In this document: piece by piece, positions 53,805 to 63,573 of the stretch | How positions within the stretch are numbered: position 1 is the stretch's first letter | Layout of the letters: each line of letters begins with the position of its first letter | NCBI RefSeq assembly: GCF_016406125.1 | Contig: NZ_CP066339.1 | Location: 4,588,001-4,652,000 of the forward strand | Direction: 5' to 3' | Source: Alicyclobacillus sp. SO9 | GTDB lineage: Bacteria; Bacillota; Bacilli; Alicyclobacillales; Alicyclobacillaceae | Length of the DNA stretch: 64,000 nucleotides | Made by a program: the position numbers and the translations under genes | Notes under the pieces: generated by a model | The model's input: the letters and a program-made list of their open reading frames with translations, nothing else | Databases searched by the model: none | Told to the model about the DNA's origin: nothing

Positions 53805-55079
53805 TTAATCGATTCTTGTCAACAACCGATTCACTTTTCGTGCCAACCTCTGTCCCCAAGCCCACGAGTCACTTCTACGATGTCTTGCCAAAACGTAGTG
53901 GTTCTCCATCAAAGCAGTGATACTTGCGCGGTCCCATGCACCTTGAGGCGTGATAGATTCATTCAGGAGTCTCACAGCAGTCTGTAGAGGAGCCTTCGGC
54001 GCATGAAATTGTGCGTAGAGTAACGTCGACATACTGTGTCCATCTCGACCATCCACCTCCAATATGTACACCTTCCTGTTCATCGAATGAATCGCAACAA
54101 CGGCATAGAGGCGGTCGGCTTCGTCTAACGTTCGTGAAATGGGTGATTCTTTAGGGATTCTCTCAATGATGAACCCGACATCGTACCCTCGTTGAAACGT
54201 CATCCCGTCAATGGCCCGGAAAAATGGCAACATCGAATCAGGTACTGAGCTTTCTTCAAGTCCTCTAAACGGAGTAAACTCACCGGCGGGCAAAAAGCCC
54301 TGCCCTCCCTCCTCATAAAAACTGACCTCCCTCGATTCAGACTTACCCACTTTGCGATATCTAGTGACGTTTTCCTGCGCACCGTTTTTTCCAATCCCCG
54401 ACCTAGGCTTCATCCCTAATTCGTGAACCTCCATATTCGATACGTTAAAGTGTTGAGATATGTCGGTACCCAGCATGACAGGTTGGGTAATCGCCGTTGG
54501 ACTCGTGGGTTCACGCGGAATTTGAACCTCTCTATTTGAAGGGGAACTTGAGTGGCCTCCCTTTGATGACCCAACGTGAAACTCTCCGTGCTTCACCGAG
54601 TTCGGGTGAGAGAACCAAATCTTCGTAAATGGGAAGGAAGTTGAAGATTCGGTGCGAACGATTCGAAGTACAAATGACAAGGTTCCCGAAGAGTACCCGA
54701 GAGTTGTCCATCGGCTCCCCGCCAAATGAGGTGGCTCACAAGTAAGGGGAACCGTGCACCCCGCATCGTTGTTACTCGGTCGGTTGTGCCAGACCTGTTT
54801 CCACCGTTCATTCCAATCAGGATTCGTTAGAATTTGCCCAATCAATGCGACCGTATATTTAGATCGAAGGATGCTGTGCGGCATCTTTTTGTCGAATCTC
54901 ATCCTAAGAATGTTACCATCCAGGGTGGCCCTCACAAGGTCCGCTAAACCGCTAGGGGTCAGTATTGCCTCAGCCATCATCCGATTTGGGCAATAGAATG
55001 CGCGGATGACCTCAATACGGGGTCTGTGTAGCAATGGAACAGAAAACCGGAATAAGCGATCCAGTTTATGTAACGCCAT
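53805..55079 (-). CDS. Uncharacterised protein coupled to tnpA, TnsE C-terminus-like
   Basis: The 424-residue protein starts at ATG 55079, overlapping the tnpA stop by one nt (TGATG). The N-terminus (HKLDRLFRFSVPLLHRP) and a low-complexity middle are followed by a C-terminal domain with RLYAVVAIHSMNRKVYILEV and DGRDGHSMSTLL. That pattern recalls the C-terminal domain of Tn7 TnsE, a target-selection protein, from memory only. Coupling to tnpA suggests a role in transposition or targeting. Confidence 0.5.
   Translation of the reverse strand: MALHKLDRLFRFSVPLLHRPRIEVIRAFYCPNRMMAEAILTPSGLADLVRATLDGNILRMRFDKKMPHSILRSKYTVALIGQILTNPDWNERWKQVWHNRPSNNDAGCTVPLTCEPPHLAGSRWTTLGYSSGTLSFVLRIVRTESSTSFPFTKIWFSHPNSVKHGEFHVGSSKGGHSSSPSNREVQIPREPTSPTAITQPVMLGTDISQHFNVSNMEVHELGMKPRSGIGKNGAQENVTRYRKVGKSESREVSFYEEGGQGFLPAGEFTPFRGLEESSVPDSMLPFFRAIDGMTFQRGYDVGFIIERIPKESPISRTLDEADRLYAVVAIHSMNRKVYILEVDGRDGHSMSTLLYAQFHAPKAPLQTAVRLLNESITPQGAWDRASITALMENHYVLARHRRSDSWAWGQRLARKVNRLLTRID
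55019..55072 (-). repeat. 54-bp segment repeated at 63867-63920
   Basis: This stretch covers codons 3-20 of the gene coupled to tnpA. It recurs exactly, in opposite orientation, at 63867-63920, with no similarity beyond the 54 bp. Confidence 0.9.
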
Positions 55080-58000
55080 CAGAAAGAATCTGCACTCCCT
55101 CGATTTAACGGTCGTAAATCACCATGTGCAATTTCTTCTGGTAAGGTAAACGAGTATCGGCCCACCATGTTAATGTGGTCGTGTCCCACGGGAGAAAGCC
55201 GTTTTATATCAGTAAGGTCCATCATTTGACCTTGTACTCGCAAATTTTGCAAGGCCGCACTCATATACCGGGTATTCCAAAGAACAATCGCATTCACGAC
55301 GAATCCGAGTGCGCCGAGTTGATCCTCCTGGCCTTCCTTGTATCGCTGATGAAGCTCTCCACGCTTGCCATAGCAAACAGCCCGAGCTAGGCTGTGACGA
55401 CTTTCTCCGCGATTGAGCTGCGTCAATATCCGTCGCCGATATCCGGGATCATTCAAGTAATTGAGCAGGTAAATTGTCTTGTAAATCCGCCCGTATTCCC
55501 CAATCGCTTTCCCTAAAGTTGTCGGTCGGCCGTCACGTTGAAGAGTTCGAATCAATCGAGAGGCGGTGACAGTTCCAAGTTTCAAGGAACCGGCGACACG
55601 TAGCATATCGTTCCAGTTCTGAACAATGCGCTCCGGGTGTAAACGGTGGCGAGCCAAATCATTGAGTGGCCCATAGTTGGCAGCGGGATCAAGCCGCCAA
55701 AATCTTGATTCTCCAATGTCAGCTAAGCGCGGACTAAATTGATACCCCAAAAGGCCAAACAGTCCAAAGATAATGTCACTGTACCCAGCGGTATCCGTCA
55801 TGATTTCTTGGGGCTGTAGGACCGTTTGTTGTCCTAATAATAGATCTAGCAGATACAGCGAATCCCGAATTGTTCCAGGAATGACGATGCCATTCAACCC
55901 TGTAAACTGGTCGCTAGCGAAGTTGTAATATGTCACGCCACGCCCGGCACCAAAGTATTTGGGATTGGGACCCGCGTGAATCGTCCGAACCGGTGTTACA
56001 AATCGAAGCCCATCGGCAGATGCAACTTCGCCGGTACCCCATGTCGTCGCCAACTGCAGGCCGCTTTGATATTCCACGAGTTTATTGTTCGCTTGTGTGA
56101 GCGTTTCAGCTCGAAAATAGTTTTGCTCAACCCAAGTCAATCGATCCCGAGTCAAAGCGGGGACACCCAATTGGACGACCGGTTCCAGTCCGATGTTACA
56201 TGCCTCGGCAATCAGCACCGCACAAACGCTAGTCGTCAGGTCCTGTACCCTCGACCCACCTTCACTAAAGTGGGTAAAAGCATCTGCAAATCCGGTCCAG
56301 GTATTGACTTCAAGCAACAATTCCGGCAAGTCAATCCGGGGTAGTAGGGATTGAATTTGTGACCGAAGTGTTTGCAGAGAAGGAGGTTCCTCCAATTTGT
56401 CCAAAGCGGTCAAAACAACCCGGCTCTTCCCCTGAATGTTCTCCATACGGACATCTGTATTCTCAGGCCAACGTTCGGCGGTTTGTTGATACGCGGTGTT
56501 CAACTTCTCCCCGAGTTCTCGGACTTCCTGCTCAGCATCTATAGTTCGATCCAACGTGCGTAAAACTTGTGGACGCACTGCTTCCCAAGCCTGTCCCTGG
56601 AGAAGTTGTGCCCTTGGGTCATTGTATCGCTCACTCGGAGTAACGAAGATGTCGTGGTGGCGCAGAGCTTCATGGATGCGAATGAGTACCCAGAACGTAT
56701 AGGCCCGTTGCTGAATCTGATCATTCTCGTCATAGACTACCTGCTGCCAAGAAGTTGTCATTCCGGTGACGGGTGCCTGTGTCCAAGGGATCTTCTTCGC
56801 CCCCTCATAGTCACGTAAGAATCGCCAGGCGTCTAAAACTGGCTTTGCAGATGAATTCGCCTCGAAATGAATCATCCGAAACATCTGGGGTAAAAACCGA
56901 CGAATCCCGTTGTAATGGCTAAACAACTGCGTAAAGTACACATTTTCCTCTGGCCGGCGCGTTAGGGCATCGATGGTTTGAATGGAGTCTGTCAGTACCT
57001 CAGCAGATACCCGAGCAAAAATCGTTGCCCGAAGCTTGGCATCCGGTGTCTGATCGTTTAGGAGGATTACACAGGCTTCCCGTAACTGACGTGCGGCCGC
57101 ATCCAGATCGCGGATCGTTCGGAGCCGGGCCCGCTTCCCCTCTTGCTGGGTCTTGGCTAAAAGTTCAGTCATAAGTCGATCAAACAACTCCAGCAAATCG
57201 TCCTGAGCCGTAATCGCAAAAACGTTGGCAAACGCGACTAAAGTGGCCAGTTGTCGTTCCAAAGACATCCGGGATATCGCCTGTGCCCTGGCTGCAGCCG
57301 CAAAACGGGCGAGGGTGTGCAGTCGTCCTACAGGAATGTGCGACAAATCCCAAGTCGTACCTCCGTAAGAACGGACGACTGCCAAGCGTTCTAACCCTTC
57401 CAACATCCCTTTCGCCGTAAGGTTTGTTGGTGGACGGCGAAGATGGTCTAATTCGGTTTGTCGAGAGGAAACTTTCGCAGTCAACAACTGCTCTAGTCGA
57501 TTACGCTCAGAGTAGTTTGGAACCTGGGCCAAGAGGCGCCAGAGCCGGGTGGCCACGCGGTCACGGATCTGGGCAATCAGCCGTGCAAGTATCGTTACAC
57601 CAGGCAATAAAACTTTCTTTTCTACACACCTGGCCGTGGCTAAATCAAATAACACGCTGGGCCGTTCTGCAGTCAACCAAGCGTGGTGGTACAACCATCT
57701 CACGAATTCGAAGTGATGCGGCTGGTCTGGGAAATCGCGATATCCATATGCCTTTCGAATTTCCGCTGTGTGATCCCACCGACTCTCCGAACCACGATAA
57801 CGCTCGAAAACACGAGTATTGGCCATTTGCAGTTGACTTGCGACATACCTTACAACGGATATTGGGACATCCGTGGGATCGGTTAAAAAGGTCCCTAAAA
57901 ATCTGACGGTACCGAGTTGGATAGCAAACCCCAGTTGATTATGGGAACCTCGATGTTGTGTGACAAGATGGTGATCGCGGTCATCTAGCCAAAAGTAACG

Positions 58001-58081
58001 AGCCAGTTGTTCCGGTGTTGGCTCTTCAATCATTCGACCGTATCGGCGCTCTTGTTCTGGAGTAAGGAAATCTACAGGCAC
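55079..58081 (-). CDS. tnpA: Tn3-family transposase TnpA
   Basis: The 1000-residue protein has the length and order of Tn3 transposases: N-terminal DNA-binding part (RYGRMIEEPTPEQLARYF), then the DDE core with MTDTAGYSDIIFGLFGLLGY (catalytic Asp) and the C-terminal LNRGESRHSLARAVCYGKRGEL. It catalyses replicative transposition. It starts 23 nt after tnpI and is intact. Confidence 0.95.
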   Translation of the reverse strand: MPVDFLTPEQERRYGRMIEEPTPEQLARYFWLDDRDHHLVTQHRGSHNQLGFAIQLGTVRFLGTFLTDPTDVPISVVRYVASQLQMANTRVFERYRGSESRWDHTAEIRKAYGYRDFPDQPHHFEFVRWLYHHAWLTAERPSVLFDLATARCVEKKVLLPGVTILARLIAQIRDRVATRLWRLLAQVPNYSERNRLEQLLTAKVSSRQTELDHLRRPPTNLTAKGMLEGLERLAVVRSYGGTTWDLSHIPVGRLHTLARFAAAARAQAISRMSLERQLATLVAFANVFAITAQDDLLELFDRLMTELLAKTQQEGKRARLRTIRDLDAAARQLREACVILLNDQTPDAKLRATIFARVSAEVLTDSIQTIDALTRRPEENVYFTQLFSHYNGIRRFLPQMFRMIHFEANSSAKPVLDAWRFLRDYEGAKKIPWTQAPVTGMTTSWQQVVYDENDQIQQRAYTFWVLIRIHEALRHHDIFVTPSERYNDPRAQLLQGQAWEAVRPQVLRTLDRTIDAEQEVRELGEKLNTAYQQTAERWPENTDVRMENIQGKSRVVLTALDKLEEPPSLQTLRSQIQSLLPRIDLPELLLEVNTWTGFADAFTHFSEGGSRVQDLTTSVCAVLIAEACNIGLEPVVQLGVPALTRDRLTWVEQNYFRAETLTQANNKLVEYQSGLQLATTWGTGEVASADGLRFVTPVRTIHAGPNPKYFGAGRGVTYYNFASDQFTGLNGIVIPGTIRDSLYLLDLLLGQQTVLQPQEIMTDTAGYSDIIFGLFGLLGYQFSPRLADIGESRFWRLDPAANYGPLNDLARHRLHPERIVQNWNDMLRVAGSLKLGTVTASRLIRTLQRDGRPTTLGKAIGEYGRIYKTIYLLNYLNDPGYRRRILTQLNRGESRHSLARAVCYGKRGELHQRYKEGQEDQLGALGFVVNAIVLWNTRYMSAALQNLRVQGQMMDLTDIKRLSPVGHDHINMVGRYSFTLPEEIAHGDLRPLNRGSADSF

Positions 58082-58104
58082 GTTTTCCTCCCTGGAGTCA
58101 GGAG

Positions 58105-58992
58105 TTACACCTCCATTTTGAGGCCTTCCATTGCCATTGCGCGGTCCTCGTCACTCGGTAGGCTATATCGCCGCGTTGTATCCAGTCGCTTGTGGCCTGC
58201 AAGTTCAGCCACCATCACAAGGTCGTGACCATTACGTACCAAATTGGTCAGGCAAGTATGCCGAAGCGTGTGAGCAGACAATGTGAGTCCAGCGTCTTGT
58301 GCGATTTTTCGAATTACTAAATCGACAGAGCGAATCGAGCAGCGGTTCCCACGTCGAGTGAGGAACAAAGCCGACTCTGCTGTACCCGGAAACTGAATGT
58401 GGCGATCATCTAGCCACGCCTGCAAGGATGATCGAACCGAAGCGTTCAGAGGAACTTCCCGATATCGATTTCCTTTTCCCATTCGAACCGTTACTTGCCC
58501 TTTACGTTCCGAGATCATAACGTCATCTACATTGAGTTGTACGCACTCACTGATACGTAGGGCGGTATAAAAGAGAAGCGTCCCGATTGCTTGGTCTCGA
58601 GTATTCGGTTGACGTTCAACCGCTCGTAAGAAGCGTCTTTGTTCTTCGGGAGAAAGCGCCCGTGGTGCTTGATTCGGCAGTTCCTCTCGCTCTACCTGGG
58701 GACTCCCCATCTGAAGATATCGAGCATAGAAGTGGTCAAGAGCAGCGAGAGCAAGATTCACGGAAGCTGGCTTGGCATGGTGTATCGTCTTCAGATGAGA
58801 CTTAAAATCCCGCACCGCGTAGTCACGAGCGGATGATTCACCAAGCGGATCTCCGTATACAGCCGGATATGCATTCAAGTAACGTACAAATTGTTCAACC
58901 CATCGACGGTACGCAATTCGAGTATTTGGTGAAAAAGGTTGCCGATTCAACCAAGGAAGATAACCCTCAAGTACCGAGTTTATATGTGCCAT
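58105..58992 (-). CDS. tnpI: Tyrosine recombinase TnpI (cointegrate resolvase)
   Basis: The 295-residue XerC/D-like protein has Arg (TALRISECVQLN), HxxR (HTLRHTCLTNL), GH (LAGHKRLDTT) and Tyr (RRYSLPSD). In Tn4430-type transposons TnpI resolves cointegrates at a site upstream of its gene. Direct repeats at 59018-59117 are a candidate for this site. Confidence 0.9.
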   Translation of the reverse strand: MAHINSVLEGYLPWLNRQPFSPNTRIAYRRWVEQFVRYLNAYPAVYGDPLGESSARDYAVRDFKSHLKTIHHAKPASVNLALAALDHFYARYLQMGSPQVEREELPNQAPRALSPEEQRRFLRAVERQPNTRDQAIGTLLFYTALRISECVQLNVDDVMISERKGQVTVRMGKGNRYREVPLNASVRSSLQAWLDDRHIQFPGTAESALFLTRRGNRCSIRSVDLVIRKIAQDAGLTLSAHTLRHTCLTNLVRNGHDLVMVAELAGHKRLDTTRRYSLPSDEDRAMAMEGLKMEV

Positions 58993-59017
58993 CTAATCAG
59001 GTCTCCAGACGGTTCTT

Positions 59018-59117
59018 ATTATTGGAAGTGGATTCAACGCCTTACCCCAGCAATTTCGCCGCATTATTAGAAGTATATCAGGTCTTTTAATTCGAATAAA
59101 TAATATTATTAGAATAA
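59018..59117. promoter_or_regulatory. Candidate internal recombination site of TnpI
   Basis: ATTATTRGAAGTR-like units lie at 59018, 59063 and 59105, with an inverted, less exact unit at 59091-59104. Several arm sites plus a core inverted pair is the layout of TnpI sites. Confidence 0.45.
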
Positions 59118-59150
59118 GCTTAGCGTGTATGTGTGAATCCATGAACTCGG

Positions 59151-60239
59151 TCATTGGGAACCGAATACTTTTTTCAACCGAAATGTCAGAACGGCGAATA
59201 TTGGCATGAGGACCAAAGTGAAACTAAAATATGCCGGTGTCACATAGACCATAAACTCATGCAGGTCGGGCGAATTGTGAAAGAATAAAATGCTGGCTGT
59301 CCAGATGGCGATTCCATTCGGCCAAACTACATTTCTGAAGGTGGAAAGTCGAAAGGTATCCTGCATGGCTGAAGACATGGCATATAGAAACACGGAAATT
59401 TTTAAGACCATCGTAGCGATTACGCCCATTACGTAAATGGTGTCGAACCTTTGTATGAATTCGCCGATACGGATTCCCCGAATGACCTCGGCCACAGGTA
59501 AGGACAAATAGGTTATCGATGGACCCAGCACTGAAATTATCAACATCTCAACCAATACTCCAAATACGGTCAAAGATGCCCCCACGTACAACAGGTCCCG
59601 CCCAAGTGTTTTTCCACCTTTGATCGATTTCACAAATTGTAAAACGCCAATCAATTCAAACGCGAACGATGTGGCGGGCAACACAGATGCTCGAAGTACT
59701 GGGGTCCAGCCATGGGCCAACACAGGTTGGATTTGGGAAAAGTCTGCATTTTGGAAGGACAATACAACCAAAATCACGCCAATCATTAAGGCTACTGGTG
59801 TGAGAAATTCTGCCAATCGTCCCACTACCTCAACACCTTGAAAAACCCCGTACGCAATTGGAACCAGGATAGTCGCAGAAATCAGGTACGCCGGAGTTTT
59901 GGGAAGACTCGTGACTTCCACAAATACCGTAAGTTCCCGAAGCAACATGGCCGAGAAAACGAAAAAGAAAATTATCATCCAAACCCCTATTAACCGACCA
60001 AGCCAAGGGCCAAAGGCGGTTTCGAGCCCATTAGCAAGTGATTGATTGGGAAACGTCCGGATAAACACGACGCATACGATCGCGGCGACTATCGTGCCGC
60101 CAAAAAAGAAAAGAGGAACCATCCAGCCGTCCTGAATGGTAAATTGAGCGATGGCAAGGGGTAAAAGGACAATTCCAGTCCCCAATATGACCCATATCAT
60201 TAAATACATCAATTGCAGTCGTGATATTTGTGTCTCCAT
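59151..60239 (-). CDS. gerAB: Spore germinant receptor subunit B (GerAB/GerKB family)
   Basis: The 362-residue membrane protein of the amino-acid permease superfamily has about ten helices. The start ATG 60239 has GGTGG upstream; an in-frame start at 60275 would overlap the small gene before it. GerB subunits bind the germinant. The transposon has entered just past its stop codon, without damaging the gene. Confidence 0.92.
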   Translation of the reverse strand: METQISRLQLMYLMIWVILGTGIVLLPLAIAQFTIQDGWMVPLFFFGGTIVAAIVCVVFIRTFPNQSLANGLETAFGPWLGRLIGVWMIIFFFVFSAMLLRELTVFVEVTSLPKTPAYLISATILVPIAYGVFQGVEVVGRLAEFLTPVALMIGVILVVLSFQNADFSQIQPVLAHGWTPVLRASVLPATSFAFELIGVLQFVKSIKGGKTLGRDLLYVGASLTVFGVLVEMLIISVLGPSITYLSLPVAEVIRGIRIGEFIQRFDTIYVMGVIATMVLKISVFLYAMSSAMQDTFRLSTFRNVVWPNGIAIWTASILFFHNSPDLHEFMVYVTPAYFSFTLVLMPIFAVLTFRLKKVFGSQ

Positions 60240-60253
60240 CAAGCACCACCATA

Positions 60254-60472
60254 TTACAAAATCGAGTACAGCCACTTCGTGATGGGTTCAAAAAGCCATT
60301 GTATCCCCCAAAGAAGGTTGATCTTCGGCCAAATATTGAAACTCACGATGCCCGAACCGAGCAGAGCAAATATGAATGCCGGTACGTTCACAATCCATTC
60401 TCTCCATGTCACCTTCTGACGAAACCCATGGACCACCAGGATGCTTGAAAAAAACAGTGCAACCCAAATCAA
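60254..60472 (-). CDS. Small two-helix protein of the ger operon (D-subunit-like)
   Basis: The 72-residue protein starts at TTG 60472, overlapping the gerAC stop (TTGA). It has an N-terminal helix (MIWVALFFSSILVVHG) and a second one (VPAFIFALLGSGIV). Small two-helix D proteins occur in many germinant receptor operons of bacilli and modulate the receptor. The assignment is by size, topology and place. Confidence 0.7.
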   Translation of the reverse strand: MIWVALFFSSILVVHGFRQKVTWREWIVNVPAFIFALLGSGIVSFNIWPKINLLWGIQWLFEPITKWLYSIL

Positions 60473-61692
60473 GGAGCAACCCCTTCCCGTCCAGCATGAG
60501 GAGGGAGTCCTTCTGGAGAGTACTCCACATCCGGAGATTTGGAAGCCAGACCGTGACGTAACAGCTGGACCTGAACGTCATAGGTCACTTGAATATGCGG
60601 AAAAAGTTCCTTCCACTGGTGAGCCATTTGTTGCCAGAGGATCGGATTTCTCTTATAGAGGACATCGGAGAAGTGGACAGAGTCCACATCGTCTTTCTGG
60701 AGCCGCGTGAATACGCGCTGCATCTGTTCCTGAAGCGTGTGATCAAGTTGGATCTCCCATTTTGAATAGGTTTGAGGCGTCGGTTTACTCCCAGGACATA
60801 ACCGTGAAATTTCTGCTTGTCCACGAACATTCACGAAAAACCTGATCTCATTGCCGTGAACTTGCGGGGTCACGTTCGTATGAGTGTGTAGGATGCGATA
60901 GGTCTGACTCATATCTCCTTGTGGCGTCTCTTTATTTGTGCAAGGGATTGTGATTTCAGTTTGCTGAGTGTCCTGCATAAACCGCAACAATGCCGGAACT
61001 TCTGCAGATGTCAAATAATCTTTATACTGACCTCCATCAAAGAGCCCAATGCCTTCCGGAACAATGCCGTTTTTGGCCGTCTCCAGACGAGCCATCGCTG
61101 GAGTGTGTGAAGGACGCAGGTATTGTTTCATGAAACTTAATTGTGTACTGTTCACCGCAGTGGATTTGTGCATTCCTTGTTCGACTAGGGAACGCATAGC
61201 CGTTGCATGATAGAACTCTGGTGTGACCGAAGACGTCATCAAATCGGATGCGGTACCATCGGTGACCACAAACAATTGATTGCGCCGATAACTCCGATTC
61301 CGCTCTAAATAATCCAGAGCGCGATCGATCCCGTGTGTGGCATAGTTATGTCCGAATATAATCACGGAATTATGGGCCAAAAACAACTTTCTTGGGACTT
61401 CTTCATCCAATAGCCCGACCGCCTCTTCGATGGTACTTCCGGTTTGTTGGCGTGTAATTGTAGCTTCATCTCGCTTGCCCGTACCCGCACCTGAGCTTGG
61501 TCCACGACTATTCGCTGGATCCACGATTTCTGTGGTGACTCGAATCCGTTGATCCTGTGTTTCGTCGATACCGACGGCTAACACGATATTGAGATCATCG
61601 ACTTCTCGCAGGTCTTTACATCCAGGTACTCCGAGCAATATCCCCATCAACAAAGCCGAAACGATCCACCGAGTGTGTTGTCCCATCGTCAT
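60469..61692 (-). CDS. gerAC: Spore germinant receptor lipoprotein C (GerAC family)
   Basis: The 407-residue lipoprotein has a lipobox (GVPGC, Cys25), the family start (KDLREVDDLNIVLAVGIDE) and GerAC-like domains ending near the small gene. ATG 61692 overlaps the gerAA stop (ATGA). It anchors on the outer face of the spore inner membrane. Confidence 0.93.
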   Translation of the reverse strand: MTMGQHTRWIVSALLMGILLGVPGCKDLREVDDLNIVLAVGIDETQDQRIRVTTEIVDPANSRGPSSGAGTGKRDEATITRQQTGSTIEEAVGLLDEEVPRKLFLAHNSVIIFGHNYATHGIDRALDYLERNRSYRRNQLFVVTDGTASDLMTSSVTPEFYHATAMRSLVEQGMHKSTAVNSTQLSFMKQYLRPSHTPAMARLETAKNGIVPEGIGLFDGGQYKDYLTSAEVPALLRFMQDTQQTEITIPCTNKETPQGDMSQTYRILHTHTNVTPQVHGNEIRFFVNVRGQAEISRLCPGSKPTPQTYSKWEIQLDHTLQEQMQRVFTRLQKDDVDSVHFSDVLYKRNPILWQQMAHQWKELFPHIQVTYDVQVQLLRHGLASKSPDVEYSPEGLPPHAGREGVAP

Positions 61693-63269
61693 GTCGAATC
61701 CCTGGAAGGAGGGGATGGTTTAGGAGCTCGGTTTCGTGTCGAATTGACGGATTCGTAAAACTGTGGACGCTGGTTCATGGCCCACCAGGGCGCTCGGATG
61801 AAGGTGTCACGCATCTCTGGCCATGAAAATGGGGCAAGTGGTGCCATGTACGGAACACCAAATGACCGTAAGGAAACCATGTGGATGACGAGGACTAATC
61901 CTAATGCGACGATGCCGTATAAACCCAACAGCGACGCCACGATCATAAACGGATATTGAAGAATGCGGTTTGTATTGACCAAATCCTGCGATGGAGTCGT
62001 ATAAGATGCCACGCCCGCAGCTGCCACAACAATCACCATGCCAGGAGAAACAATACTCGCATTGACTGCCGCATCCCCGATAATGAGCGTGCCAACGATA
62101 CTCACAGATTGTCCGACCGCTCGCGGCAGACGTAGACCCGCTTCCCGGAGAGCCTCAAAGGTAGTTTGCATGCCTATCGCCTCGACGATGGTCGGGAAAG
62201 GAATTCCTCCGTGCTGGGCCTCCAAACTAATGAGCAACGGAGTTGGAACGAGGTCTTGATTATACGAAAGTAATGCTATATAGAGTGACGGAAGCAACAA
62301 AGATGACCAGTACATGGCATGACGAAGAATCCGTAGAGGCAGGGCCGTCATGAAGTGTCCGTAATAGTCTTCTGCAGAAATCAACCCACCTACAAAAACC
62401 ACGGGTACCGAGATAGCCGTGGGCGTTCCATCGATCAAAAAACAAATTCTCCCCTGTAACAACCCCGCTACCGTACGGTCCGGCCGTTCTGTAACCTCCG
62501 TCAATCGAAAGGGTGAAAACGGTGCATCACCAATCATTTCCCGAATTTCATTGGCGGAGATGATACCATCGATTTGAATCCGCTGTAGACGCTGATGGGC
62601 TTCCTCAACGAGGCCGGGTTTGACAATGCCCTCCACGTACAGCAACGCCAACTGTACATTGGTTTTTGTCCCCACCGGCAGGGTTTCAATTTTGAGTTTC
62701 GAAGTCCGCAGACGTTTGCGAACGAGCGCCAAGTTCGTTTGCAAGCTTTCAATAAATGCCTCCTGGGGTCCCTGGATGGTGGGTTCGTTTTGAGAAGTCT
62801 CAATTGCACGTGCGGGGAATTTGTTGACATCCACCAGCAAGGCTCCCGATTGCCCATCCACCAAAGCCACGACTTTTCCCTGGGCAATGGCCTGATGAAT
62901 CGCAGAGATTTGAGAGGTCTCTTCCGTCATCAGGGCGTTCAAGGTGTCCTTCAATGCAGGTAAGGTAACTTTGCCTTGTTCATATCGTGTTAAGGGTTCC
63001 ATCAGAGTGCGCTGAGCAGTCTCCTGATCGATTAAGTTGCTGATAAACACCAGACACACAGGTACTCCCTGAACATGCAAGTGCTGATACTGCACATCTG
63101 CACACTTTGCCCATTCGTCTTGAATCAATGCCAAGGACTCTTGCAACTCAGAAGGAATCTCTGCCGGATCATCAGATACATTCCAAAACGAGATGTCCTG
63201 TAGCTGCTTTCTCAACGATCGTCTTTTGGATTTACTACGAAACTGTAACCAAGTGGTTTTTCTTCTCAT
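61689..63269 (-). CDS. gerAA: Spore germinant receptor subunit A (GerAA family)
   Basis: The 526-residue protein has an N-terminal soluble domain of about 290 residues and a C-terminal membrane domain with the family motif PFSPFRLTEVTERPDR and five helices. GerA subunits oligomerise into the receptor channel. ATG 63269 has GAGGGG upstream. The operon order is A, C, D-like, B. Confidence 0.95.
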   Translation of the reverse strand: MRRKTTWLQFRSKSKRRSLRKQLQDISFWNVSDDPAEIPSELQESLALIQDEWAKCADVQYQHLHVQGVPVCLVFISNLIDQETAQRTLMEPLTRYEQGKVTLPALKDTLNALMTEETSQISAIHQAIAQGKVVALVDGQSGALLVDVNKFPARAIETSQNEPTIQGPQEAFIESLQTNLALVRKRLRTSKLKIETLPVGTKTNVQLALLYVEGIVKPGLVEEAHQRLQRIQIDGIISANEIREMIGDAPFSPFRLTEVTERPDRTVAGLLQGRICFLIDGTPTAISVPVVFVGGLISAEDYYGHFMTALPLRILRHAMYWSSLLLPSLYIALLSYNQDLVPTPLLISLEAQHGGIPFPTIVEAIGMQTTFEALREAGLRLPRAVGQSVSIVGTLIIGDAAVNASIVSPGMVIVVAAAGVASYTTPSQDLVNTNRILQYPFMIVASLLGLYGIVALGLVLVIHMVSLRSFGVPYMAPLAPFSWPEMRDTFIRAPWWAMNQRPQFYESVNSTRNRAPKPSPPSRDST

Positions 63270-63357
63270 GGCAACCCCTCGTCGGATTCAACAGTAAGAT
63301 TAGAGGATGATTCGCTTCGTCAAGTCGGCAACTCCCGGCTTTCATGTGTGAAAATTC

Positions 63358-63573
63358 TTAGTGAATGCTCTGTTTAACCATGTATAGGTGGTCAACAAGG
63401 GCCTTAACTGCGGCCAAGGTGATATAAATGTCTATAAGTCCTGCAAACAAAACAATCAAAATCAACCATGAATAATGCGGGTCCGTTCGAACGGCCTCTT
63501 GCATACGCTTGGAAATATGAGCAAATACCAAGCTGCTCATGGCACTCGCAGAAAACAGAAGCCATGCCAACAT
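63358..63573 (-). CDS. Small two-helix membrane protein upstream of the ger operon
   Basis: The 71-residue protein has two hydrophobic helices (LAWLLFSASAMSSLVFA and WLILIVLFAGLIDIYITLA). ATG 63573 has a poor ribosome site (GGCGAG). It runs in the direction of gerAA, 88 nt upstream. The family is not recognised. Confidence 0.5.
   Translation of the reverse strand: MLAWLLFSASAMSSLVFAHISKRMQEAVRTDPHYSWLILIVLFAGLIDIYITLAAVKALVDHLYMVKQSIH

Larger units (their letters stand above)
53589..59157 (-). mobile_element. Tn3-family transposon of the tnpI-tnpA type with an extra gene
   Basis: A tnpI tyrosine recombinase, a 1000-residue tnpA and a third coupled gene run in one direction, as in Tn4430/Tn5401-like elements plus an extra gene. 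Candidate resolution-site repeats lie at 59018-59117. The limits given are approximate; terminal repeats were not found with certainty. Confidence 0.75.

Noticed and set aside
59119-59156. CTTAGCGTG near gerAB as the inner end of a Tn3-type 38-bp terminal repeat
   Set aside because: The inner end resembles the Tn4430 repeat, but the outer end does not start with GGGG and I found no matching copy on the other side of the element.
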